From positions 1 through 43,408 of the forward strand of contig CAJVPJ010000117.1 of assembly GCA_910592205.1 (NCBI GenBank): 43,408 nt of DNA, written 5' to 3'. Shown here piece by piece: positions 10,577 through 20,513 of the stretch; the first letter of the stretch is position 1, and every line of letters starts with the position of its first letter. The stretch is from Paraglomus occultum (Eukaryota; Glomeromycota; Glomeromycetes; Paraglomerales; Paraglomeraceae). A program made the position numbers and the translations under genes. The notes beneath the pieces were generated by a model, which was given only the letters and a program-made list of their open reading frames with translations, did no database searches and was not told the origin of the DNA.

Positions 10577-11527
10577 TCAATCGTTCGCTTCCTCCATTTC
10601 TTCATCATCATCTTCTCCTTCCTCCGATGTTTCCTCGTCCACGTCTTCGTCATCTTCGTCTCCACTCTCTTCATCGTCGTCATCTTCTTCGGCATGCCAT
10701 CCGCCAAACAACTCTTTTATCCGATTCTCGATGTTCCGTCTAACGCATCGTAACGATTTCTGTTCCTCTTCGCTTATCCCTACTTGCCGTTCGCGGCATT
10801 TTATGTCAGATACTTCTTTCCATAGCCCGTTCAGATGTTCATGTAGCCCCGTTAGCGACTGTCGGAGGTCACGGCACAAGTACTGCAGATTTACTAGTAT
10901 TTCTTGTGTCGGCTGAGATATTCTTGATTGCAGGTTTGGGTGGTGAGCGGTCGTTCGTTGAAAAGATATGGGATAAAACCGATTCTGTAGCGGGTGAGTT
11001 TGAGTAGAGGAGAAGGAGGAAGAGGAGGAAGAGGAGAAGGAGGAGGAATTGGGGCGTTGGAAGGATATAGGGCAGAACCGATATTGCAGTTGGTGAGCTT
11101 GAATGGAAGAGGAAATGTTTCGTCGAAATGAGGATATAGGGCAGAACCGATCCCGTCGTTGGTGAGTCTGGACGGATGATGATGATGGTGACGATGATGT
11201 TGATGATAATAATGATGTTGGTGATAATAATGATGCAGTCGTTGTTGCTGTTGCTGTTGCTGTTGCTGTTGCCGTTGCCGTTGCTCCTGCTGTTGCTCTT
11301 GTCGACGTTGGTGTTGATGATGATGATGATGATGATGACGAGGATGTTGGTTGATGCGTGTTTCGAACTAGAATTAGGTCGGGAAGAGGAAAAGAGGGAA
11401 GCGGTGGTGTTGATGGTGGTGTTGGTGTTTGTTGCGCATTGGGTATATTTGTCTGACGGGTGTGGTAAAAGTTTGTAGGTTGATAGCGATTTCGATTAGA
11501 ATAAAGGTGCGAATGTGGGTTCTGCAT
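10577..11527 (-). CDS. Unknown low-complexity protein with coiled coil and acidic tail (paralogue of 7922-8368)
   Basis: Single-exon gene of 316 aa. The first ATG of the frame is at 11527 (MQNPHSHLYS); upstream codons have none. Order of regions: polar N-terminus with SH.Y as in its paralogue; proline/threonine-rich segment; poly-serine and alternating Ala-Thr tracts from trinucleotide repeats; three copies of a motif like QAHQLQYRFCPISFQR; a helix (EILVNLQYLCRDLRQSLTGL) aligning with the neighbouring gene; and a very acidic tail of about 45 residues. The acidic tail and serine tracts suggest a nuclear or chromatin-associated protein, but this is inference. Repeat tracts make its length likely to vary between isolates. 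Confidence 0.6.
   Translation of the reverse strand: MQNPHSHLYSNRNRYQPTNFYHTRQTNIPNAQQTPTPPSTPPLPSFPLPDLILVRNTHQPTSSSSSSSSSSTPTSTRATAGATATATATATATATTTASLLSPTSLLSSTSSSPSSSSVQTHQRRDRFCPISSFRRNISSSIQAHQLQYRFCPISFQRPNSSSFSSSSSSSFSSTQTHPLQNRFYPISFQRTTAHHPNLQSRISQPTQEILVNLQYLCRDLRQSLTGLHEHLNGLWKEVSDIKCRERQVGISEEEQKSLRCVRRNIENRIKELFGGWHAEEDDDDEESGDEDDEDVDEETSEEGEDDDEEMEEAND
11176..11335. repeat. Trinucleotide-repeat tracts inside the gene at 10577-11527
   Basis: Plus-strand GATGAT, GTTGCT and TGATGA tracts encode the Thr/Ala and Ser runs of the minus-strand protein. Motif purity suggests slippage-driven expansion. Confidence 0.75.
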
Positions 11528-11649
11528 TCTTTTGTTGTTTTGTTTTTTTTTTCCCTCTCTTTTTTTTTTGATAGTCGGTTTTTTGTAGAGTAAGAAAGAA
11601 TGATGGCCTGCTTGTGTGCACTTGGGGGAGGGCAAAAGAAGAAATGATA

Positions 11650-11659
11650 AATATTTATA
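11650..11659 (-). promoter_or_regulatory. TATA box candidate for the gene at 10577-11527
   Basis: TATAAATAT on the minus strand, about 125-130 bp upstream of the ATG, matching the spacing in the paralogue. Confidence 0.4.
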
Positions 11660-11708
11660 GCTGTGCGAGCTTACACGATATCATTTCACGACTAAAAGGA
11701 ATACAAAT

Positions 11709-11743
11709 GGGATGGGGGTTGGGGCGTGTGTGGGTGGGTGGGT
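11709..11743 (+). other. G-run cluster with G-quadruplex potential
   Basis: Six runs of three or more G within about 35 bp (GGG, GGGGG, GGGG, then three GGG separated by single T) on the plus strand. It lies about 50 bp upstream of the TATA-like element of the minus-strand gene, on that gene's template strand. Confidence 0.6.
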
Positions 11744-12695
11744 GTGTGTCGGTGTTTATGTGTGTGCTTTTGTTGGATAATATTTACGTTTGTTTAATCA
11801 CTTTTTCGTATTTTTTTAGCAAGCCGTATAACGTGGTTATCGTTTCTTACTCTCGATGCAAATTAAAAGAAACAGCTCGACCATAAAGTTTGGTCCGATT
11901 TATATCTCGGGCTCATGACAAATTATTCTATTATCCGGAATGCATCTTTTTGAACACAATTATGGGCTGTTTACCCAGCCCAGAGTTGTGTTCTGTTCAC
12001 TTGCTGCATATTTTAATATTGTAAAAATAATAAATCATGTTCCACTTTTGTCACTCTTGCCGGCATTATAAATGTTATTCCGCCTGAACAGTCCATAAAA
12101 GTATACATTAGATAGCATTTAAGGCTAAACCAAAGTACCGCTGTTTGTTACATTACAATAACGTTTATTTCAATCGGCAATAGGAATGAATTTACTCCGG
12201 TTGAATTTCTACAACTTTTGGACAATTTAAAAGGCTTGGCATACATGTTGTGACCAGTGAGTGATCTACTTTTGGGTGCCTGTGTGCATTAATTCGGATA
12301 GAAATTTGGCCGGATGATCCGGGCACGTGTTTGGATACAACATTAAAAATGCAGTCTGTCTAAGCTTTTATATACTATTATAATTACTGTTACTGTATTT
12401 ACTGTATTAGTGATTGGCCCCGCATATTACGTATTGCAGCCATCAGGTCATATTTCTACCGAGGTGAAGGTGACATTTTTATCCATATCCGGAACTATTT
12501 CCCTTGACTCGTAATATGTTTTAGTACAGGCGACTTGGTTACACCACTTCCCCATTGTAAAAGAAATACCTAAAAAATAAAAGATATTTCGATTGTATTA
12601 ATTAATTAACAATATCTTTATTATTATTATTGCCCGGCAAAAAAAAAAAGAGTAAATGTTAAACCGCGATTTCTTACTATTACCATTGCATATGT

Positions 12696-12739
12696 CATTA
12701 CCGTTACCATTACCATTACCATTATCATTACCATTACAT
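12696..12739. repeat. (ATTACC)n hexanucleotide repeat
   Basis: About seven ATTACC-type units with small interruptions (ATTACCGTTACC, ATTATC). The minus-strand frame through it encodes an Asn-Gly run but is not a credible gene. Confidence 0.75.
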
Positions 12740-15017
12740 TGTTCTTGCACCGGATGGTTCGGTAACATGTTCATCCTCCCGAAACAAATACACAATCAAA
12801 TCTTGTACTTTTTCTTTTAGATAGAAATCGCAAAAGAGAAAACACATTCTAAAAAGGACAAGCCTCGATGCATAGCGTGTGACAGATTAAACTCAAGATA
12901 AGAGCGATAAGAAAGAGGAAATGATAATTAATAATAGGTAAAGATGGTCTTTTAGTACGAGTTGTGTTTTTGAGTATTAGTGAGTTTAGTAAAATTCTAA
13001 AAATTTGTTGGAATAAAGGATTGTTAAGAGCTTGGGAAAAAATAAATATTCCTCATTCCTTATCGATTTTTTCCCTATTCTCATGGTCTGGGAAAGGGCG
13101 TATCCCGTAATGCATTGTACCATTTAAATTGTTTTGATGATCCTTTTTGTTGATGGTGGAGATACGCCCTTTGTAATGAGCATGCGGTGTGTGGCTGGTT
13201 TATCAGAATGGTAAACACGTACAAGTACGTACACGTGCATGTGGAAACAATGTCTACAATGTATGCGAATGTGTCTACGCCGATTGCTAACTTTGAATGC
13301 TTTCATCAATACATAATAATAATAATAACAAACATATAATCACGATCGAAAGCCAAATGAAATTTCGGTTGATTTATTAATTACCAGTAAACCCCAAGTT
13401 TTCTGGGGGGAAAAAAAAGGGGAGCAGAATCGGGTAAATGGAATAATCTTTATTAATTAGTCATGGGTATGACTATGGGCACTTTACAAATGAAAAAGGA
13501 AATATTCAAGTTGAAAATTCCGCAATCACACTGTGGATTGTGAAACTAATAATAAGAACGGGGCTTGATTGGTTAGTTATCGAATATCCAATTGTAATCC
13601 ATCGATAATAACTACTCGGATATACAAACATGACTATCGTTCGTGTTGGCTCAAATACTATTGACAAGCATATATTATGTATAATCAATCAAAGCAGCTA
13701 TGGAAAGAGTGAAATATTATGCTATGCGTAGCGAGCTTTTCCGTCAGCAAAATTGTCTCACGTTGTTAACCATAAACTTGTATTGAACAAGTTACTCGAC
13801 TAGCTACCTCGCCTGTCAGCCAAGAACCCTCAAACCGTATACTGAGGGGGTGATATCTGTGCAAGAGAATACCAAACCAAGACCAGCGTGACCTTACGCA
13901 AACCGAGACAATTCTGCTTTCGCTTGTTCGTAATGAGACGTATATGCTGTTATTAGTTCAAAGCTATGTGTCAAGTAATCATGATATTTATCCGAGTCCC
14001 GTTCTATTACTATATGTAGTTTACGGCAAAGTACGAAACTCCCATTTTCGATTGAGTAATCTACGCCAAAAATAATATAATAATTGCACGTGATATGGTT
14101 TATGTCAATAACACAGTGTGATGGGCATATATTGAGTTTCAACCACATTTGCTTGTTGAATAGCATGCAAAGCGGGAAAAATAAGAAACGTCAACTGTGT
14201 TTATTAGTCATGAAGTTTCAAAGCGTAGCACAAGTTATATTAATAACAGTGTGTAAATGAAACTGTAATAAATAGTTACTCTCTACGTTTGCTATAAATA
14301 CAGCAAAATTTACCCGAATAATAGTTTAATTGATTAACATTCATTATGTTATTTTCGCACGGGTGCGTTTAGTTATGCTCCGGACTGACCTATTTGACCG
14401 CGCGCCCGCCTAGCCTATTTCTTATACATACCTGAAAAGGAGAAGTGACAGGCAATCATTGATTTGTTAGTAGTTATCAACAGCCAATCTCCAGCGGCAG
14501 TAAATCTGCTTATGTCTACCAAAATGGGTAATTGTTGCAAAAATTGACACTTATGGATTTACTATTCAGGTGCATAAAACCCGTTATTAAGCCGAGACAA
14601 TCTTTCCTTTTTTTGTCCAACAGACTTCGGAAATGCAAGCAGCTATTTCCATAAAGGGTAAGTGGCTATGGTCGTTCTGTAAACCTGGAATGTCATTAAA
14701 CATCTGCAAACAGTGTGCATTCCTTTTGGAGTCTTCCCGTGTAAGAGAATCGTAGCCTTTGTTCGATTCAAATTTTCTATGATGTCGGCATATTGTATGA
14801 GATTAGAATGTGGCGGCGAAGAAAAAACGCTCCTTATAACGTATTAATGGAAGAGAACGATGAAATATTTACGTTAATTACATTTTTTCACTGTCTAGAA
14901 CTAAAAAGTCATTGCTAAAGGGTCTGTTGATCTTTAAAGTAAAAGCGATACAATTGATATGCCAATTTAGATATACTTGAATGAACTAGTTTAAACTCTT
15001 TTAATTTGGAGCGATGC

Positions 15018-15058
15018 AAGTGGTTGACACGCTCGGTTTCCAACCAAAATGGCCACTA
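15018..15058 (-). repeat. Dispersed repeat relic, copy 2 (inverted)
   Basis: Its reverse complement contains TTTTGGTTGGAAACCGAGCG followed by TGTCAACCACTTG, matching 5451-5493. The neighbouring CTATATTGAG and TTATATTGAG motifs are also present near copy 1. Confidence 0.55.
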
Positions 15059-15090
15059 TATTGAGTATGTCCTTATATTGAGAATTTAAC

Positions 15091-15160
15091 TTTATAACGA
15101 TAACTAAAGAATGTAGATTTTGCTGTCGTTATAACAAGACATCGTTATATAACAATATCG
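15091..15160. mobile_element. Possible pogo/Tigger-like terminal repeat relic
   Basis: Repeated TATAACGATAA, GTCGTTATAAC and ATCGTTATATAAC motifs. Termini of pogo/Tigger-type DNA transposons often consist of such clusters of CGTTATA-type words. No transposase and no matching second terminus were found, so this is only a resemblance. Confidence 0.3.
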
Positions 15161-15622
15161 TCATCACTTGTACAAGCTAAATTTAAATATACCAGCGCTC
15201 ACGATATGACCAAAAAATCGATCAAAGACCAGACAGCCTAGAGTAATTAATTAAGCGAATAAAACACTAGAGTCGTTACATCCCGATAAAAATGGTAATG
15301 CTGAATGAGCCATGTTGCATTATTATTGGAGCAATTTTGAGACTAGAAGTGATGAAACTCGCTAGGATACAATGTCCATTAAAATTAATAAAACTGTCAT
15401 CCTCTCCTATCGAATATACTTTTTGACAGTCGTTTGCATTAAAAGTCTATTTTATTATTATAGAAACGTTTAGTGCATCTTTAACACGGTACAATAATCG
15501 GGGCAAAAATATTGTTCGCTCAACTCTTTTAAAACATGTATTCGAACAGATCCGTAATGTTTTAAGATTTGTAAACCTGGCTATTTTTACACAAACACAG
15601 TAGCGTTCAATTCCCCAGAAGC

Positions 15623-15818
15623 ATATCTTAGTTCCTGTAGCAATTGTTATGGACTCGATAAGACATTCATTGTCTTATACAACTCTTGCGTTTCAGACTT
15701 GTGGGGTAATTTAGGGAGACAAAATCTTTAATATGAAACGACTAAGCCACATCACTATCATTGATGTGGCAAACAACTTTAATCATAAATATAGCTCACA
15801 ACTCAAGCGAGTTACGCT
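15623..15818. repeat. Duplicated segment, copy A
   Basis: Shares ATATCTTAGTTCC, GTAGC.ATTGTT, CTCGATA, ATTCATTGTCTT, ATATGAAA.GACTAA.CCACA and AA.TCA.GCGAGTTACGC in the same order as copy B at 17159-17318. It includes an extra hairpin-like stretch (CCACATCACTATCATTGATGTGG). Similarity stops abruptly on both sides. Confidence 0.65.
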
Positions 15819-17158
15819 TAGTTTATTTTTAGATTTTTACATTCATAAGATAATATTACGTAGATGTGCGTGCATTTGGACATGGACGACAGAAACACCA
15901 TCAATTATATGCCCGACAATTAAATATCTGAGGATTGTCGCAAATTGCACTGGTTCATTTTGTCGGTCGGCGAAATGATTTGAAATGAATGCCTCCCACT
16001 TGCACGATTGCAAATGTTAGTCTGAGTATTTGTTCAAATTGTCATGTGATTCCCATAAAATATGGTACAGGTAGAAATAATACCGCACAAAGTCTTTAAT
16101 TATATAACATTATCGGCGTATGGCAACAATTAACAGGTTACCACATATTAATATGAGGTGTAAGTTTGGACAAAATAACATCATGTGTCATTATCTACAA
16201 CTGTTCAATTAACGTATTCTCTCTCAAAGATGACTACTCGGTATAGTTGGGATGGATCGTGTTTAGTGCAAAAATTCATGCGAACCGTCGTTGATTGCTA
16301 ACACCATCTACTATATGACCAATGATTGCATCGGAATGCATGACCTCTTGTTTATTATAGATTGACCTGATCGATACGCGTACAAAGGCAGACGCAGATT
16401 CTCATGGTTTGCTCACACGCAATACTTGATGGTTTGGGTGTGAATAGAGGGAGAACGATGTACTGTAACTACTAACAAGAAAATCCTGGAACGGAAACGC
16501 CTTTGCTAAAGCGGACGTTTGCTGTCGGCATTATTGAACCAATTGGGTGATTGGGCAGCACACACACACGCCGCTTACGCAGAAACACTCGATACATCAC
16601 TCCTCCTCCCAACAAGTCAAACGTCAGTTTATATGTTGCAGAGGTATTTATTAGTTCCCGTTCTGAACAAGGTTCCAACTACATATCGATAATATATTGT
16701 ACAAGAAAGCAAGGTCAAGAAACTGGCCAAAAATCTGGTATAGGTATGTAGAAATCGTAGTCAAGTGTTTGCATATCAACTAACATTTTGACGCGTAGTT
16801 CATCTATTACTCTAGTGCTTCGCCACGTAATATCCGAAAAGGAAATGCTAACATGCTACTATTCGACCGGAATATGGCAGGCTTTCGACAAACGCCAGCC
16901 GCGGATGTAGTAAACCTCGCGATAATAAGAGTACTTCCGAGACGGTGACCGTATCGGGCAATTGGTCAGGAATATCGATAAAACCTGGTATGGTAGGAAC
17001 ATGTCTACCTATTTCTTTTGTAAGAATTTAACCTGCCTCACATGTTAAACCAAAGGGGCTAAGAGCCGTAGCGGGCGTATCTACTCTGGAAGGTGAATAT
17101 TTGACTGACACACTTTTAATGTATTCGACAGAACCTGTAATATTTCGATTACTTAATT

Positions 17159-17318
17159 ATATCTTAGTTCCTTGTAGCTATTGTTGTAAACTCGATACAA
17201 ATTCATTGTCTTTGAGACACAACTCCTGCATTAAATTTACAGTTACCTTTGATATGAAAGGACTAAACCACAACAACTTGAGTCATAACTGTGGACCCCA
17301 AGTCAGGCGAGTTACGCC
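17159..17318. repeat. Duplicated segment, copy B
   Basis: Direct-orientation relative of copy A, about 1.5 kb downstream of it and about 35 bp shorter. It ends in AAGTCAGGCGAGTTACGCCTGA, itself a short palindrome (TCAGGCGAGTTACGCCTGA). Probably two members of a non-autonomous element family. Confidence 0.65.
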
Positions 17319-17609
17319 TGATCCAATTTGTTTTGCACAAGTTCCTTACTCTATGGGAATTGAATACTTTTGTCTACATGATCAGCCTAACACTGCAGCA
17401 GCGATTGAAATTCTCACACAGCCATGACATTCTAGACAAATGGCGTATGAACACAACCAATCACAATTTTCTCGGAAATAAACATTATTGTTGCAACACA
17501 AACATGGTTAAACTACACATTTTTTGGACAACATACAAAAAATATCGCTTTTATTGTTAATTAAAAAAATACACCTCACATTCTAACCCTCTTTTTATTT
17601 CTCTCTCTT

Positions 17610-18034
17610 TTACGACGTATCAATCCCCTGCATCTGTTTGTCTCCGGCCGCCCTCTGCATAGCTCCGCTGTTTTTTAGATTTTCATTATTTACGGCGCTT
17701 CCGATGTATTCTTTCGCAGTTCCCACGGCCTTGTTCACGGCACCTTGTACTTTGTCACCAGTTGTCGGTTCGTGTTTAACTGCTGTTTCGGGGATATTTC
17801 CAGCTATATTGAAACATATATGATGTTAGAACGAGAATGTGTGTTATTGGTCCAATAGAATCTAAAAATCAGCGAATATACCGTACCATATGCGCCAACG
17901 CCTCCAAGAGCCGTGCTTGAAGGACCGAATGATTCTTTTCCTGGTTCTGTCACCTTTTTTGAAGGTTGATGATTTTGAGCTTCTTTGAATTGCTCTTGAG
18001 ACATTCGAGGTGGGTTTTGAGAATTTTGAGACAT
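17610..18034 (-). CDS. CsbD-like stress-response protein
   Basis: Two exons (18034-17887 and 17803-17610) joined across an 83-bp GT-AG intron give 113 aa (342 nt). I start at the ATG at 18034 (MSQNSQNPPR), as the longer frame has no ATG upstream. The N-terminal half is polar and disordered-looking. The second exon carries the CsbD-like signature: GDKVQGAVNKAVGTAKEYIG followed by a short linker and a second G.M.RAAGDKQMQG unit. CsbD proteins are small and hydrophilic. Bacterial members are induced by general stress, and fungal relatives are mostly uncharacterised, so a stress-protective role is inference from the family. No signal peptide is present. It lies about 360 bp downstream of the end of the MFS gene on the same strand, with its own TATA-like element. 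Confidence 0.82.
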
Positions 18035-18141
18035 TTTGAATAGCTTTTTATTTGTTGATGATTTATTAAAAGATGCTTTTGATATCAAAGTATTGATATA
18101 TCACTGCGTGTTGGAATTTCGCCATCTAACTGTCCTCGCTC

Positions 18142-18148
18142 TTTTATA
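18142..18148 (-). promoter_or_regulatory. TATA box candidate of the CsbD-like gene
   Basis: TATAAAA on the minus strand, about 110 bp upstream of the ATG. Confidence 0.5.
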
Positions 18149-18390
18149 ATATTTCGATCGCGAACGTTTTCTAACTATTTGCGTCGCTTTTACGCAACGA
18201 TGACTTAATGTTGATCACCACTCGTGATATGATGTAATGACATGAATCTTATAAGCCTATAGAAATGAACTATTATTTATGTAACACTAAGAGTAAAAAA
18301 ATCATATTCTTCATGATGCAAGTACAAAGTACGTCATGTTTATCGTTATCGGCACATGCTAAAAAAATACTTGTTTACGTAATTGTCCAA

Positions 18391-20513
18391 TTATATAGCC
18401 CCACCGGCGTTCTTCAAATCCTCTACTCTTACTGGATAGTGCTTTACAAATGAGTATGCCACAAAGGCCAATACCATTATTCCGGCTTGCACATACCAAA
18501 CCACTCGCAGTGACTCCACATAGGCATTTATAACCTGATCCCTGATTGATTGCTCAAGGGACATGACAAATGAGATGGAAGTTTGAGCAATCGATATTTG
18601 ATCGGAGGGAAGAATGCCTACAAGTCGTGAACCAAGACTGTTGTTGAAAACAGTAGCAGAAATAGCTACACCAACCGCGCCGCCAAACATTTGGAAGAAA
18701 TTGACGTTCGATGTTGCTATGGCGAGATCTATGTACGGGAAAACGAGATTCGAAAGGAAAATTTTTAGCATGAAAAAAAAAAAAAAGACATTATGAAAAT
18801 GCAATCTTGTTATTGCCTTAATGGACATACATTTGCGCTGTCGCACATGATCATATACGTACCTTTAAGATCAACGGCCGCTTGTACAGCAACCACAGAA
18901 AGTGACCAACACAACCCAAGCCCCAATCCAAAGAGAAACAACACTCCAATCTCCATTCCCAACGAATCGTCGACCTTAAACAAGCTCACTAGTCCAAGCC
19001 CTGTAGCACCCAGACAACACGCGAGCAAAAGAAGTTCCTTGACTCTACCCAATTTCATAATTGCCACCGTAGCCAACGAGGACGAAACGACCAACCCCAC
19101 CGGCATTGGGAGCAGTCTCAAGCCAGATACAGTTGCAGAAGTATGTTTGGCAACCTGCCAGAATATAGGGAGGAAATACATGAGCGAAAAGAATCCTGAT
19201 AGGAAGAGGGGGGCGCCAAGGTATACTGCAACAGCGGTGCGAATTTTGAACAGATGCGGTGGCACGATCGGTTCGACAGCGTAAAAGACTTCATAGAAAC
19301 CTAGCGCTATATAGAGCAGGCCGGCGATTATAAAGAGAGAAATAGTCGGTGCACTGCGCCAAGCGTATTTGGTTCCTGCCCAGGTGATGCCGAGAAGGAA
19401 CAGAGTTGTTGCGGAAACAATGAGAAACGTGCCGATATAGTCGATACGGGCGAGCTTGGATTTCATGGAGCCTTTAGGTGCGGGTGTTCTTAAGAGAATC
19501 GCAGCGATGACGAGGGAGACTGCACCGACCGGAAGACTATAATAACGATGAAGAATCGGTGTGAGCGTGTGTGATCAGATGTTTGCATGAACGTAACTTT
19601 TACACGAGTATAAATAATATCGATATGTACTTGATGTAGAAACCCCATCTCCATGTCACATGATCCACAAACAATCCACCGATTAGTGGTCCGACTACAC
19701 TTGCGAATGAGAAAACGAGCGCGATGATACTGAAAAGAAGCGTGTATTATTGTAAATATAAGTACAAATTTTACAGTCGTCTAATAAATAAACATGCGCC
19801 AAATTATTTACCCTTGATATTTAGCTCGATCTTCCAAGGCACTAATATCAGTAAACACTATCATGGTACACACGAATATTGCACCTATCGATGTAAAATG
19901 AAATTAATGATTAATAGCGTATTCGTCACGGGAATTTTTTCGCGTACATAATAAAATGCCTTTAACAAAATGCCCATCGCTGTCCACCAAAAAACTTACT
20001 CGCTCCAACTCCCTGCACAGCTCTACACACGATCAACATGATCATACTAGTAGCAGCTCCACACAAGGCACTTCCGAGTAAAAATATCAGTATTCCTCCA
20101 AGCATTACTGGCCTCCGTCCAAAAACATCGCACAATTTTCCACTAAGAGGAATAAACGAATTAAACGTCAAGATAAACGCTGTTGCAATATACGTGATAT
20201 CTGCTAACGAATTAAATTGCTCTGCTATAGCCGGCATCGCTGTAGCCGAGATTGTGTTATCGAGACCGCATAGGAAAATCGCGAGACATAAACCCAGCAC
20301 TAAAGGAATTCTTTGTCGAAGAGTGAGAAAGACGGTTTGCTGTGTGCCTGCTGCGAGGTCTGTAGGCGTTGAACGTTTTTCTAGATCGACTGTCGATGAG
20401 ACTTCAATGTCATCCGTTTTAATTTCATGTTTGACTTGGCGTTTAGTCTCAGTCTCGGTGGATACCTGTTGAGGCTTTACCGGTGATTCAGGCGCTTGTT
20501 CTTGAGCAGTCAT
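18391..20513 (-). CDS. MFS transporter, DHA2 (14-TMS) drug:H+ antiporter type
   Basis: Five exons: 20513-20000, 19884-19812, 19729-19631, 19536-18863, 18728-18391 (introns 115, 82, 94 and 134 bp), total 1698 nt, 565 aa. A hydrophilic N-terminus of about 65 residues precedes the first membrane helix ([14 protein letters not shown]). Family motifs are in order: [13 protein letters not shown] (DHA2 motif D1, Asp85), [14 protein letters not shown] (motif A, 124-137), [10 protein letters not shown] (motif B Arg) and [23 protein letters not shown] (motif C and the conserved WRW..NLP). Many further hydrophobic segments follow. Relatives export toxic compounds or secondary metabolites by proton antiport at the plasma membrane; the substrate here cannot be told. 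No biosynthetic cluster is adjacent, so a self-resistance role is unsupported. Confidence 0.93.

Larger units (their letters stand above)
11744..17609. other. Gene-poor region with transposon-like debris
   Basis: No convincing gene in almost 6 kb. Short protein-like frames occur (for example NEFTPVEFLQLLDNLKGLAY around 12185-12250) without start or partner exons. Recognisable items are a hexanucleotide repeat at 12696-12739, an inverted-repeat relic at 15018-15058, a CGTTATAAC-rich stretch at 15091-15160 and a duplicated segment (15623-15818 and 17159-17318). Confidence 0.6.

Noticed and set aside
12598-12795. Asn-Gly-rich minus-strand ORF
   Set aside because: Created by the ATTACC hexanucleotide repeat.
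18100-18115. Heat-shock-element-like GGAATTTC upstream of the CsbD-like gene, also seen near 8633
   Set aside because: Spacing does not fit GAAnnTTC, and two short matches in AT-rich DNA are expected by chance.
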